Shown here: piece after piece, positions 10,740 through 20,423 of the stretch | How the letters are laid out: the number at the start of each line of letters is the position of its first letter | Position numbering within the stretch: the stretch's first letter is position 1 | Assembly: GCA_025506515.1 (NCBI GenBank) | Contig: CM046453.1 | Coordinates: 7,338,410 to 7,402,409 of the forward strand | Direction: 5' to 3' | Length of the DNA: 64,000 nucleotides | DNA from: Flaveria trinervia | Taxonomy: Eukaryota > Streptophyta > Magnoliopsida > Asterales > Asteraceae | Made by a program: the position numbers and the translations under genes | Notes under the pieces: model-generated | What the model saw: the letters and a program-made list of their open reading frames with translations, nothing else | Database searches by the model: none | Told to the model about the DNA's origin: nothing

Positions 10740-12089
10740 ATGGAAGATCAAATGTCAGCATTTACTGTTGGGAAGGACTCTAGGATCCAGAACCTGCTGT
10801 TACTTGAGAGTGAGGTGGGTAATCATAATAAACCACCAAAGCTCTTAACGTTAGATGAGTTTCCCCACTGGAAACAACGTTTTGAGATCTACCTCAATGG
10901 AGTGGATCCGAATCTGTGGGAAGCTATCGAGATTGGGTATAGTACGCCGGTGGGAGCCGATGGAGTAAAGCTAACCTTAGGAGGGATGACAGACGCGCAG
11001 AAAGTTAAATATAATGCAGAGAAGAGGGTTTATGCATTGATTACACAGTCTATCCCTAAAGACATTATCCACCAGTACTCAGAGAATAAGCAGTCCAAGA
11101 AACTATGGGATGAGCTGGAAAAGAGGTACGACGGGAATGCTTCGTTGAAGGCAATCAAGGCTAAGGAGTTAAAGAAGGAATTCGATAACTTCTCATCGAT
11201 GGGAAACGAGAGTTTGGACGATGTTATATATAGATTCTACCATCTGATGAGTGAACTGCATACACATAGGGTGGCTACTACCATGGAAGAGAAAGTTACT
11301 AAATTTGCAGACGGATTGCCGGAAAAGTGGGCTTCATTCGTGTCTAACCTGAGACAGAATGGAATGCTGGAAAAGCTGGATATAAATGACTTCATTCTAA
11401 AGCTACGAGAAGAAGCTCTTAGGATGAAGTACAGAGCTCAGAAGTCTTCGTATACTCAGAATCTAGGTTTGTACAAAGCCACGCCTCAAGCTAAGACATC
11501 TGTAGCACCTATCCAGACTGTATTTGTGTCTAGCTCATCGGGTCCTTCACATGCTTCTCCTTCAGGATCAGACACGTTGGGGTCTTCTTGTACCCATCAT
11601 ATTGGATCTGAAACAAATGCTACTAGACTGAAGACCGAGAACCTCGGTAATGTGACTGTAGAAGTAGCTCGAGAACACATGGATCTTTTGGCTGCAGTGG
11701 TTCATTCTTATGATGGACTTGTTGCTGGGAAGATTGGAAACTGCCATCTGGCAGACGAGGACTATGAGCAGGTGGACGAAATGGAGCTTGAGAGAATGGA
11801 CATAATGTGGGCCTTAGCTAGTGCTGTCCGGAGGGCGAAGAAGTTTGTGAAAAAGACCGGACAGAACTTGGTAGCTACTAAGGATACCACATTTGGCTTT
11901 GACAAGAGCAAAGTGACCTGCTTTAACTGTGGAGAGAAGGGGCACTTCAAGAGAGAATGTGTTAAGCCAAAGAAGACGGGTAACGGGAACCCATTCTCGT
12001 CCTTCACTCGTCAAGACAAGCAAGCTACTAGTTCTACTTCATCAAGCAAGGATCCAAAAGCCTTGACTGCTCATGATGATGAAGGATAG
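10740..12089 (+). CDS. Copia gag polyprotein (first part)
   Basis: Continuous ORF of 449 residues. The N-terminal two thirds has the copia gag (UBN2-type) fold signature: EFPHWKQRFEIYL, then NAEKRVYALITQSIP and KKLWDELEKRYDG, SLDDVIYRFYHLM and ADGLPEKWASFV. Near residues 399-412 is a CCHC zinc knuckle (CFNCGEKGHFKREC), which binds the genomic RNA. The ATG at 10740 is the first in-frame start after the leader. The frame ends at TAG (12087-12089), immediately before codons that look like a continuation, so this stop is probably a mutation in a longer gag. Acts in the cytoplasm, forming virus-like particles. Confidence 0.85.
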   Translation: MEDQMSAFTVGKDSRIQNLLLLESEVGNHNKPPKLLTLDEFPHWKQRFEIYLNGVDPNLWEAIEIGYSTPVGADGVKLTLGGMTDAQKVKYNAEKRVYALITQSIPKDIIHQYSENKQSKKLWDELEKRYDGNASLKAIKAKELKKEFDNFSSMGNESLDDVIYRFYHLMSELHTHRVATTMEEKVTKFADGLPEKWASFVSNLRQNGMLEKLDINDFILKLREEALRMKYRAQKSSYTQNLGLYKATPQAKTSVAPIQTVFVSSSSGPSHASPSGSDTLGSSCTHHIGSETNATRLKTENLGNVTVEVAREHMDLLAAVVHSYDGLVAGKIGNCHLADEDYEQVDEMELERMDIMWALASAVRRAKKFVKKTGQNLVATKDTTFGFDKSKVTCFNCGEKGHFKRECVKPKKTGNGNPFSSFTRQDKQATSSTSSSKDPKALTAHDDEG

Positions 12090-12193
12090 GACTGGAGCTT
12101 TAGGTTTGTCTCTCCAGGGGAATCAAACATTGCAAGTGTAGAAGACATGACGATGATTCCGCGAGTGAAGGAGATCTAGCAGTTGAGATAGCG

Positions 12194-13270
12194 ATGTCAA
12201 ATATTGAAGAGACAACTGCAACTGAGGTCAGCTACAAGCCTAAAGAGGAGACTACCACAGCAAAGACAGAAAAGACAGAATCACCAGAACCAGAGACATC
12301 TGATGCTGCGTTGATGGCTAACTCTTCTGAACCAACTCAGGTAAGTACCACTGACCAAATGTTTGATAATCATGCTTGTTCTGATTGTAATACGTTTAGA
12401 AATAACATAGATGAGAAATTTGCTAGGTTATTAGATCATAATGATAACTTAGTAAAAGATTTGCAACTGTGCACTGAGGCTAATAGAGTATTAAAACAAA
12501 ATGAGCATAGTTACAAAGAAAAGATAGACCTTTTGACTAAACAGCTTAGGGAAACCGAAGTAGTTGCATTTAACCAAGCTAATGACATTAGGTACTATAT
12601 AAACTCCTTAGAAGACACTAAGAAGCAAAAGGCAGTTTTAGAAGTAGAAATAAACTCATTAAAACAGAAACTGCACAGTTGGACAAGTTCATCACACATA
12701 GTCCAACACTTAGTGAGAGAAAGAAACAACGGGGAGGGTTTGGGTTACAAAGTGGTTCCACCACCACCTGAGACCTTGATGAACACTAAGAGTAGACCAG
12801 TAAATAATAACCCCATCAAGGATCATGTGGTGTCTACTCCTCTTGTTAGTGATCCAGATTCCTCATGTTCATCTATTGACTCTGGAAACAAACAAAAGGA
12901 GGCCACTTCAAAGGCAAAGGGTAAATTGCCTTGTGTTAATTTGGAAAAAGAATTTGAAAAGGTTAACTTAAAGTCAGGGTCAAACAGAGTCAAATCAGAA
13001 CCTAAAAGGACTTCTAATGTTAATCTTTCACATGTTTTAAGTCAAAAACCAGTTAACCAAAAGGAAAAAGATGTTAAACATGTTAAAACAGTTAACTTTG
13101 TTAAACAAGAGAAAACATCAAAAGAACCAGAGTCAAAACCTAAAGTGAGTGATGTTACTAGAGTGTCACACACGTCTCCACAAAGAAAGTTTAATCATAA
13201 AGTTGATAGCAGGTCGTGCTACAACTGTGGAGAATTTGGACACATTGCTTCCTATTGTCCTTATTATTAG
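12194..13270 (+). pseudogene. Copia gag, downstream segment with coiled coil and second zinc knuckle
   Basis: ORF of 358 residues in another frame from the first gag ORF, so a stop plus a frameshift separate them. It starts with a Thr/Glu-rich stretch. A heptad-rich coiled coil follows at about residues 70-165 (IDEKFARLLDHNDNLVKDL to AVLEVEINSLKQKL), then a GLGYKVVPPPPE motif, Lys/Ser-rich linkers and a second CCHC knuckle (CYNCGEFGHIASYC) at the end. A two-knuckle extended gag fits Asteraceae Sirevirus-like elements (from family knowledge). Ends at TAG 13268-13270, before the protease. Confidence 0.75.
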
Positions 13271-13582
13271 ACACCTAGGAAGAAGATTGAACTTCAGGAC
13301 TCAAAACCTAGGTCTTCTAAGAGGAGTTCTTTAACTCCACCTAGAAGAACTAGTGAACATAAAGTTCAACCCGTTAGCCAGTCGAATGTTTATCACAAAC
13401 AGGATTGCACAAATCTGGATTATGGAAAGAAAAGTCATCCTCTATCTGGTAATGATGACAAGAAGGAACCTGAGCTACCCTCACTCTCTAAGGGTCAATG
13501 GGTGGAATTCATGATGTGTGATGCCTCTGGGAAACCCAAGCCATTAAAGGCTTGGGTTCCTAACCTAAACTAACGATTTTAC

Positions 13583-13936
13583 TTGGATGTGCAGGGTGTT
13601 CACTATAGTGCTGAAACCAACACGTGGATTGTAGACAGCGGAGCATCCAGGCACATGACAGGAAACAGGGCTCTTTTATCAAACGTAAGGCAAATAAAAG
13701 GAGGGCATGTTTCGTTTGCGGGAAACAAGGGAGGCTATATCATAACTCTGGGAGAAGTTGGAAATCAGAAAGTTAAGTTTGATAGGGTGAACTACGTCCA
13801 GCAACTTCAAAACAACTTACTTTCTGTTTCCCAAATCTGTGATAAAGGTTTTAAAGTCATATTCGACAACAAGAAGTGTTATGTCCTAAATAAAGATTAT
13901 GTGATTCCGGAGGACCAAGTGCTGATGACAGCTTGA
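13583..13936 (+). pseudogene. Copia aspartic protease segment of pol
   Basis: The 117-residue frame contains the catalytic WIVDSGASRHMTG motif (DSGA, near residues 17-20), followed by the expected HVSFAGNKGG strand and the NLLSVSQICDKG motif that closes copia protease domains. It would cleave the gag-pol polyprotein in the particle. It is in the same frame as the preceding gag segment but separated by stops, and ends at TGA 13934-13936. Confidence 0.8.
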
Positions 13937-13957
13937 AGATATAAAGACCTTTATGTT

Positions 13958-14521
13958 TTGGATCTCTCAACAACTTCTACAACGGATCATGAAGTTCAGT
14001 GCTTTCTATCAAAAGCCACTAAGAAGGACTCCATCTCCTGGCATAGGAGAATGGGTCACATCAATCAACGGAAGATGAATCACTTGATCCAGAAGGATCT
14101 TTTGAGAGGAGTTAATGTCAAGAATTTCCAACTTCCTGATTTTTGCGTAGCTTGCAAGAAAGACAAACAGGCGAAGAAGTCTTATAAGGAAAAGAAAGTT
14201 CATTCAATAGAACTTCCTCTTGAACTTCTTCACATGGATCTGTTTGGTCCAGTCAGTACAAAGAGCATAGTAGGCGACTTGTACTGTTTTGTGGTTACTG
14301 ATGACTACTCAAGGTTCTCTTGGGTAATGTTTCTGAAGTCCAAATCAGAAACATTTGAGTCATTCAAGGAGTTAGTAACCACACTGGAATCTCTCTACAA
14401 GCTGAAGGTTAGACAAGTACGCTCAGACAATGGGACGGAATTCAAGAACCAGTGGATGGAGGCTTACTGCAAGGAAAGGGAATTGTACATCAATTCACTT
14501 CTGCCTACTCGCCTCAGATGA
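13958..14521 (+). pseudogene. Copia GAG-pre-integrase and integrase core, N-terminal part
   Basis: Shows the HHCC zinc domain (WHRRMGHI ... CVACKKDKQ) and the first two integrase acidic residues: LLHMDLFGP (first Asp) and RSDNGTEFKN (second Asp). The frame then drifts into non-family sequence after KNQWMEAYCKE, and the integrase continues at 14452 in another frame. One frameshift near 14450-14480 therefore splits the catalytic core. The intact enzyme inserts element cDNA into the host genome. Confidence 0.8.
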
Positions 14522-14988
14522 ATGGCATTGCTGAGAGAAAGAACAGAAGCTTGATAGAGACTGCATGGACTATGCTGGCAGACTCGAAACTGCCTATCCA
14601 ATTTTGGAATGAGGCAGTTGCTAATGCATGTTATACACTGAATCGAGTTCTGATTGTCAAGCGCCACAGAAAGACATGTTACGAGCTACTACAAAGACGC
14701 AAACCGAATATGGAGTATCTTGAACCATTTGGCGCGCCGTGCACACTTCTGAAAAAAACACTAGAAGGTAAATTCAGCGAGAAGGCGGATGAAGGAATCT
14801 TTCTAGGATACAACATACCGAACAAGAGGGTTTACAACAACTCAACGGGTCTAGTAGAAGTGTGGTGTAATGTTGACGTTCAGAGATATACCACACCACC
14901 TACTGGCAAAGGACCCGCCTACTTTTTCGACTATGATGATTCTTCAAGTCCTTCAACATCCCTCTCTCTCCCTCGGATGACGAGTTAG
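14452..14988 (+). pseudogene. Copia integrase, C-terminal part
   Basis: Continues the integrase with SAYSPQMNGIAERKNRSLIE, which holds the third catalytic residue (Glu of AERKNR). Then come FWNEAVANACYTLNRV and the GKFSEKADEGIFLGY module typical of copia. It ends in a Ser/Pro-rich linker at TAG 14986-14988. The stretch 14989-15299 to the RT is acidic/Ser-rich linker sequence with further stops near 15126 and 15150. Confidence 0.8.
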
Positions 14989-15299
14989 CTACACGGATGA
15001 TGTATGATATCTTGAATACACCAACATCTAGCTCACAGGGAGAATCATCTACTCAGTCAGGGGGAGTAGTCGACGACAGTGACTCCTCCTCTGAAGTTGA
15101 AGCTGAAGAAGATGACCAGAACAGTTAGGAGGAACAGGTTCCAGTTCCTTAAAGTCCACAAGCATCTACTAGTGATGCACCTTCGACTTCGGAGCCTCAA
15201 ACTCCAACTACCTCAGATGCAGAATCAAATGTTCATAATCTTGGCTCTGAGGTAGCTGTTCCTACTACTCCAGGATCACGTCTAAACGTCTATCATCCC

Positions 15300-16145
15300 T
15301 TGGACAGTGTCATTGGGGATGTCATATCAGGAGTACAAACCCGAAATAAGCTGTACTCAGCTGATTATGCCTCTGTTATGGAAAAGGGTTACATTCATGA
15401 TGGTGCTTATCGGTGTTTTGTCTCGCAGTTTGAGCCAAAATACATCAGTGATGCACTAAATGATGAGGCGTGGGTGAGTGCCATGCAAGAAGAACTTCTT
15501 CAGTTCAAGAAGTTAGGTGTCTGGACTCTGGTAGATAGACCTAAAGGTGCTAAAGTCATTGGCACCAAATGGGTCTTGAAATGCAAGAAGGATGACCAAG
15601 GGGTCATTATCAGGAACAAGGCTCGACTGGTTGTTCAGGGATTTCGCCAAGTCGAGGGGATTGACTACAATGAAGTGTTTGCACCAGTGGAAAGGATGGA
15701 AGCCATCCGTATCTTCCTTGCCTATGCATCGTATATGAAGATTAAAGTCTATCAATTAGATGTGAAGAGTGCATTCCTTCATGAGGAAATTCGAGAGACA
15801 GTGTATGTCAGTCAACCTGAGGGATTTGAAGATCCTTATCATCGGGACAGAGTTTACAAACTCGACAAGGCCTTATACGGGCTGCATCAAGCTCCTAGGG
15901 CCTGGTATGAGAAACTCTCAACTCATCTTGTGAAACACGGCTTTCGCAGGGGAGTTATTGACTGCACACTGTTCATCAAAGAAAAAGATGGAGACCTACT
16001 GCTAGTACAAATCTATGTCGATGACATAATCTTCGGTTCAAAGAACGAAGAATTATGCAAAGAGTTTGAAGCAGTTATGAAGAAAGAATTTGAGATGAGT
16101 GCTATGGGGGAGATGAAGTTCTTTCTCGGGTTACAGGTGGATTAG
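15300..16145 (+). pseudogene. Copia reverse transcriptase
   Basis: ORF of 281 residues covering the RVT_2 domain: W-AMQEEL, GTKWVLKCKKD, KARLVVQGFRQ, YNEVFAPVERMEAIR, VKSAFLHEEI (first catalytic Asp just before, in QLDVKSAF), ALYGLHQAPRAWYE and the YVDDIIFGS active-site box. Ends at TAG 16143-16145 at a point where the family continues, so the stop is probably a nonsense mutation. Confidence 0.88.
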
Positions 16146-16207
16146 ACTCCAAATGGGATATTATACATCAGACCAAGTATGTAGGAGACATTCTCAGTCG
16201 TTTTGAC

Positions 16208-16984
16208 ATGGAGAATGCTTCTGCTGCTGGGACTCCACTTGCTATGAATCACGATATAGCACCTAATGAAAATGGAGATCTTGTAGATGCCACAATGTAC
16301 CGAGGAATGATTGGATCCCTCATGTATCTCACTGCCTCAAGACCTGATATCATGTATGCTACATGTTTATGTTCTAGATATCAGGCTAAGCCTAAGGTAA
16401 ACCATCTGATCGAGGTCAAGAGGATATTTCGTTATCTGAAGGGTACACCCACACTTGGGTTGTGGTATCCTCATGATGATGACTTTGAGCTCACAGCGTA
16501 TAGTGACTCGGATTACGGGGGCTGCAAGATGAATTACAAGTCTACATCAGCAGGGTGTCAATTCTTTGGGAGGAGATTAGTTACCTGGCAGTGTAAGAAG
16601 CAGACCTCGGTTGCATTGTCAACCTGTGAAGCCGAATACGTTGCTGCTGCAAGTTGCTGTTCACAAATCATCTGGATTCAACAGCAAATGCGGGATTACG
16701 GTTTAAAGTTTTCTTCTACTCCTATCTTTGTTGATAACTCTGCTGCAATTGCAGTAACTAAAAATCCGGTACAACATCCAAAGACCAAACACATCGGTAT
16801 TAAATATCATTTCATAAGAGACTGTTTTGAAAAGAACTTAATAGATGTGGTAAAAATTAATACTGATTTTCAACGCGCTGACCTCTATACTAAAGCCTTT
16901 GATAAACCACGTTTTCAATATTTGCTAGAGGTCAACGGTGTTAAAAAGAAAAGTGATGTTATTCCTGATGATGATCATGTGTAG
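16208..16984 (+). pseudogene. Copia RT tail and RNase H
   Basis: 258 residues. The RT thumb/connection (MYRGMIGSLMYLTASRPDI, RIFRYLKGT) precedes RNase H with AYSDSDYGG (first Asp), STCEAEYVAAA (Glu) and FVDNSAAIAV (second Asp), then HIGIKYHFIRDC and the LYTKAF motif. Ends at TAG 16982-16984. Its 3' part (from 16660) is the first unit of a tandem triplication. Confidence 0.88.
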
Positions 16985-17890
16985 TTCGATGTAGTTTAGT
17001 TAATTTTTCTTTTTTATTTTTTTTATTTGTTTATTTTAGTCTGTTTAATTAAACTCATGTTATTTTAGTATTCACAAATCATCTGGATTCAACAGTAAAT
17101 GCGGGATTACGGTTTAAAGTTTTCTTCTACTCTATCTTTGTTGATAACTCTGCTGCAATTGCAGTAACTAAAAATCCGGTACAACATCCAAAGACCAAAC
17201 ACATCGGTATTAAATATCATTTCATAAGAGACTGTTTTGAAAAGAACTTAATAGATGTGGTAAAAATTAATACTGATTTTCAACGCGCTGACCTCTATAC
17301 TAAAGCCTTTGATAAACCACGTTTTCAATATTTGCTAGAGGTTAACGGTGTTAAAAAGAAAAGTGATGTTATTCCTGATGATGATCATGTGTAGTTCGAT
17401 GTAGTTTAGTTAATTTTTCTTTTTTATTTTATTTTATTTGTTTATTTTAGTCTGTTTAAATTAAACTCATGTTATTTTAGTATTCACAAATCATCTGGAT
17501 TCAACAGCAAATGCGGATTACGGTTTAAAGTTTTCTTCTACTCCTATCTTTGTTGATAACTCTGCTGCAATTGCAGTAACTAAAAATCCGTACAACATCC
17601 AAAGACCAAACACATCGGTATTAAATATCATTTCATAAGAGACTGTTTTGAAAAGAACTTAATAGATGTGGTAAAAATTAATACTGATTTTCAACGCGCT
17701 GACCTCTATACTAAAGCCTTTGATAAACCACGTTTTCAATATTTGCTAGAGGTCAACGGTGTTAAAAAGAAAAGTGATGTTATTCCTGATGATGATCATG
17801 TGTAGTTCGATGTAGTTTAGTTAATTTTTCTTTTTTATTTTATTTTATTTGTTTATTTTAGTCTGTTTAAATTAAACTCATGTTATTTTG
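16660..17890 (+). repeat. Tandem triplication (about 411-bp unit) of the RNase H 3' end
   Basis: Three head-to-tail units start with TTCACAAATCATCTGG at 16660, 17071 and 17483. Each covers the end of RNase H, its TAG and about 80 bp of T-rich 3' sequence. Units 2 and 3 differ from unit 1 almost only by single-base losses in runs (CC to C near 17132, GGG to GG near 17515, GG to G near 17590) and a few substitutions. Very recent duplication or assembly stutter are both possible. Confidence 0.9.
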
Positions 17891-17941
17891 CTGTTTATTA
17901 AAATCCTAAAATAATTAAACTAGTTTTGATTTTAGTATTTT

Positions 17942-17952
17942 AGGGGGAGAAT
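17942..17952 (+). other. Polypurine-tract-like site after pol
   Basis: AGGGGGAGAAT follows pol. Purine tracts of this form prime plus-strand synthesis in copia elements, and Sirevirus-like elements may carry several. Another purine-rich run (GGGAGAAGGAG) lies at about 17982. Confidence 0.45.
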
Positions 17953-19404
17953 AAGTCAGCAAGTAACATTAAAAAAAAACAAGGGAGAAGGAGTGGAAAG
18001 CTGATATAAGGTAGATCGTATCTGTGATACCGATTCAAACCCTTTGAAATATGATAGTACACAGGAACAAATCAAGAGGGACGTTAAAATTTTAATTTAG
18101 AAAAGATGCAAAAATTCAAAGTATAAGTCTGTGTAGTCTAAGCAATATAAAAGGAAGATGATAGAAAAACTGGTAACTCCTAAGGTAACACAACGAGAGT
18201 AGACCTAGAGGTTGCTAGACCACAATTGATATATCGGTAGATTCAACACAATAGATGATTAGACCTGACTGGTGATCTCAAGATCAAACTAAGTTGTTCA
18301 ACTGACTGTGGGCTTCCATCTTATCACTGGTTAACACAATCAACAATATTCCAATAAGGGGTAATGAGCATGTAAACGCCACAAATGTGTGCGGATGACC
18401 ATAAATAGAGCAAAGCACAAAAAAATGAAAGAAAAATGCTATCAAGCTAATGACTTATGTTGTTGGTGCATTTTGTGCAAAATAAAATTAAGCTGCTCTA
18501 ATAAGGAGATAGGTTGTGTGCCTTTCTTCTGTGCGATGGCACTGACCTGAGGATAAGCATAACCTAGATATTCTAGAATTCATTGTTGTTTGCCGCCTCT
18601 CTGCTGTGCGATGGCACTGACCTGAGGATTGGTTTCTCTTTGAAAGCTCTAAGAATAGTCTCTTTTTGTAAAAATACCTATAGACCGCTCAAAAGCTCCT
18701 AAGGAATGTTTATTACCATATAAGTGTGGGATCCACAATGTTAGTTGAAATAATTAAACCTAAATCTATCACCAGTCTGTGTCAAAGGTCTGTGTATGGA
18801 TTTAAGAGGACAAACATATTGACAATCATTATGGCTGCAATTCTTGAAAGTTCAAATCAATGTGGTAATCTAATAGTTCCAGTATGATTTCGTAAAAGTT
18901 GCTAACGACTCTGGATGAAAACCAAGAATAGGGCATCAAAAGATTTTGATAACAAGTCCCAAATGATTTGACTTGCCTGTATGATTCCAAAATTGAATTG
19001 GTCCAGGTATGGTCAATCTAAGTTGAAGCTGCCTATTCCGGAACCAAATCCCGTAGATTTTCATCTTAGGATTTATCTCTCACAAAAAGCCAAAAACAAG
19101 TTTTATTTTTTGTACGTTAGTTTTTTTTAATTCACTTAGCCATTTTAGTTTGTTTGTTCGTCGGACTATATCATGAAAATCAGTATGGGATTAACTCACC
19201 TAAAAGGGTCATGGCTGAGATGGCCACATGTGTTTTCAAAGTTTAAAACGGTCACGTCTGAGGTGACTAAATTGTGTAAAAGGATCACATCTGAGGTGAT
19301 CAAAAGTTTTCAAGTTAAAATGATCATGTCTGAGATGATCAAATGCTCATAATGTTAAGTTCAACAGGTAAAAAGGGTTTAAGTGCTAAATGTTCATAAG
19401 TGTA
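17953..19404 (+). other. Non-coding spacer between pol and the third ORF of the copia element
   Basis: No ORF of note. Contains a repeated phrase CTGTGCGATGGCACTGACC (near 18530 and 18607) and a loosely repeated GGTCA...GTCTGAGGTGA phrase (19196-19350). These are internal low-copy repeats of unknown role. Confidence 0.5.
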
Positions 19405-19745
19405 ACCCATTCGCACGAGTGGATCATAAGTATGGACCAACCATGCGAATGGATCCCATTCGCACGACTGGACATGAGATTGAGCCATTCACCCGAATGG
19501 CTTATCAGAATGATCCATTCGACCGAATGAAAGGGTGCGAATGAGTCAGTCGACCGACTGAGACTCAGTCGGTTAACTGAAGGTGCGAATGAAAGGGCAC
19601 GAATGAGTCAGTCAACCGACTAAGACTCAGTCGGCCAACTGAATGCGACTGACTGGGCCAATCGCACGACTGAGCCTCAGTCGTCCGAATGAACTAAGCG
19701 AATGAGACCAGTCGGCCGATTGAACTCAGCTTCAGTATTTAAAGG
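19405..19745 (+). repeat. Dense dyad array plus TATA-like box, upstream of the third ORF
   Basis: About eleven 14-bp dyads, for example CATTCGCACGAGTG (19408), CATTCGACCGAATG (19516), CAGTCGACCGACTG (19547) and CAGTCGGCCGATTG (19710). The centre two bases vary (CA, AC, GC, CC). The array stops just before TATTTAAA (19736-19743) and is followed by C/T-rich leader-like sequence (CACTCATCACCCTCAATCGC). This copies the LTR's arrangement of dyads followed by TATA. Confidence 0.6.
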
Positions 19746-20104
19746 GCCATAGTCGATCGCATTCCACTCATCACCCTCAATCGCTCCTAAATCGCACCAA
19801 GTACCGTTACTCTGCCAAAATTTCTCTAGACCTTGTTTTCACATTCCTGTTGATCTTCTGGCGTTCGTTGACTTATAAACATGTAGATGGCATTGATATC
19901 GTACCGAAAACAGAAGGAATGGAACCCCAATTTGGTGATATTCGAATAAAAACAAGAAATGGACTATAAATGACCTAATCACCAACCTAAACTATGCAAA
20001 ATGTTAAAATTAAGTTTAATAGGTTATTAGTGACTAAATGATGAGTTTATTGAACTAGTAACCCATGTTAAATCACTTGTTTTGGTCAAGATTCGAACAG
20101 CAGG

Positions 20105-20340
20105 CGACTGAACAGTGGGACAGGCGACGGGTCGTCCGGATGAACTCTAATCGCACGATTGAAACTTGCGATCAATTGGCCGAATGAACCATGCGAATGA
20201 GCTCAGTCGGCCGACTGAACCAATCGCAGACTCAGTCAGCAGATTGAACTCAGTCGCATGTCTCATTCACCCGAACGAGCTCAGTCGCATGAAAGAACAA
20301 CCGACTGACTTCAGTCGCATGATTCATTCGCACGAATGAA
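20105..20340 (+). repeat. Second spacer dyad array
   Basis: Further CAGTCG/CATTCG dyads, including the perfect palindrome CAGTCGGCCGACTG (20204-20217) and CATTCGCACGAATG (20325-20338). It sits between the promoter-like block and the splice-acceptor-like site before the third ORF. Confidence 0.65.
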
Positions 20341-20390
20341 TCAGAATGAATTTAAACATTACACTTAGAACTGAATTTTGATGTATTATG

Positions 20391-20419
20391 TACTAATGGT
20401 TCTGTGTCTTGTGTTTCAG
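20391..20419 (+). promoter_or_regulatory. Branch point and 3' splice-site-like signal before the third ORF
   Basis: TACTAAT (20391-20397) matches the branch-point consensus. It is followed by a T-rich stretch and TTTCAG ending at 20419. The ATG of the third ORF is at 20424, 4 nt downstream. This suggests expression from a spliced subgenomic RNA; the donor is not identified. Confidence 0.5.
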
Positions 20420-20423
20420 GAAA

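Noticed and set aside
17071..17890. Two additional RNase H genes
   Set aside because: They are units 2 and 3 of a tandem triplication, lacking the start of the domain.
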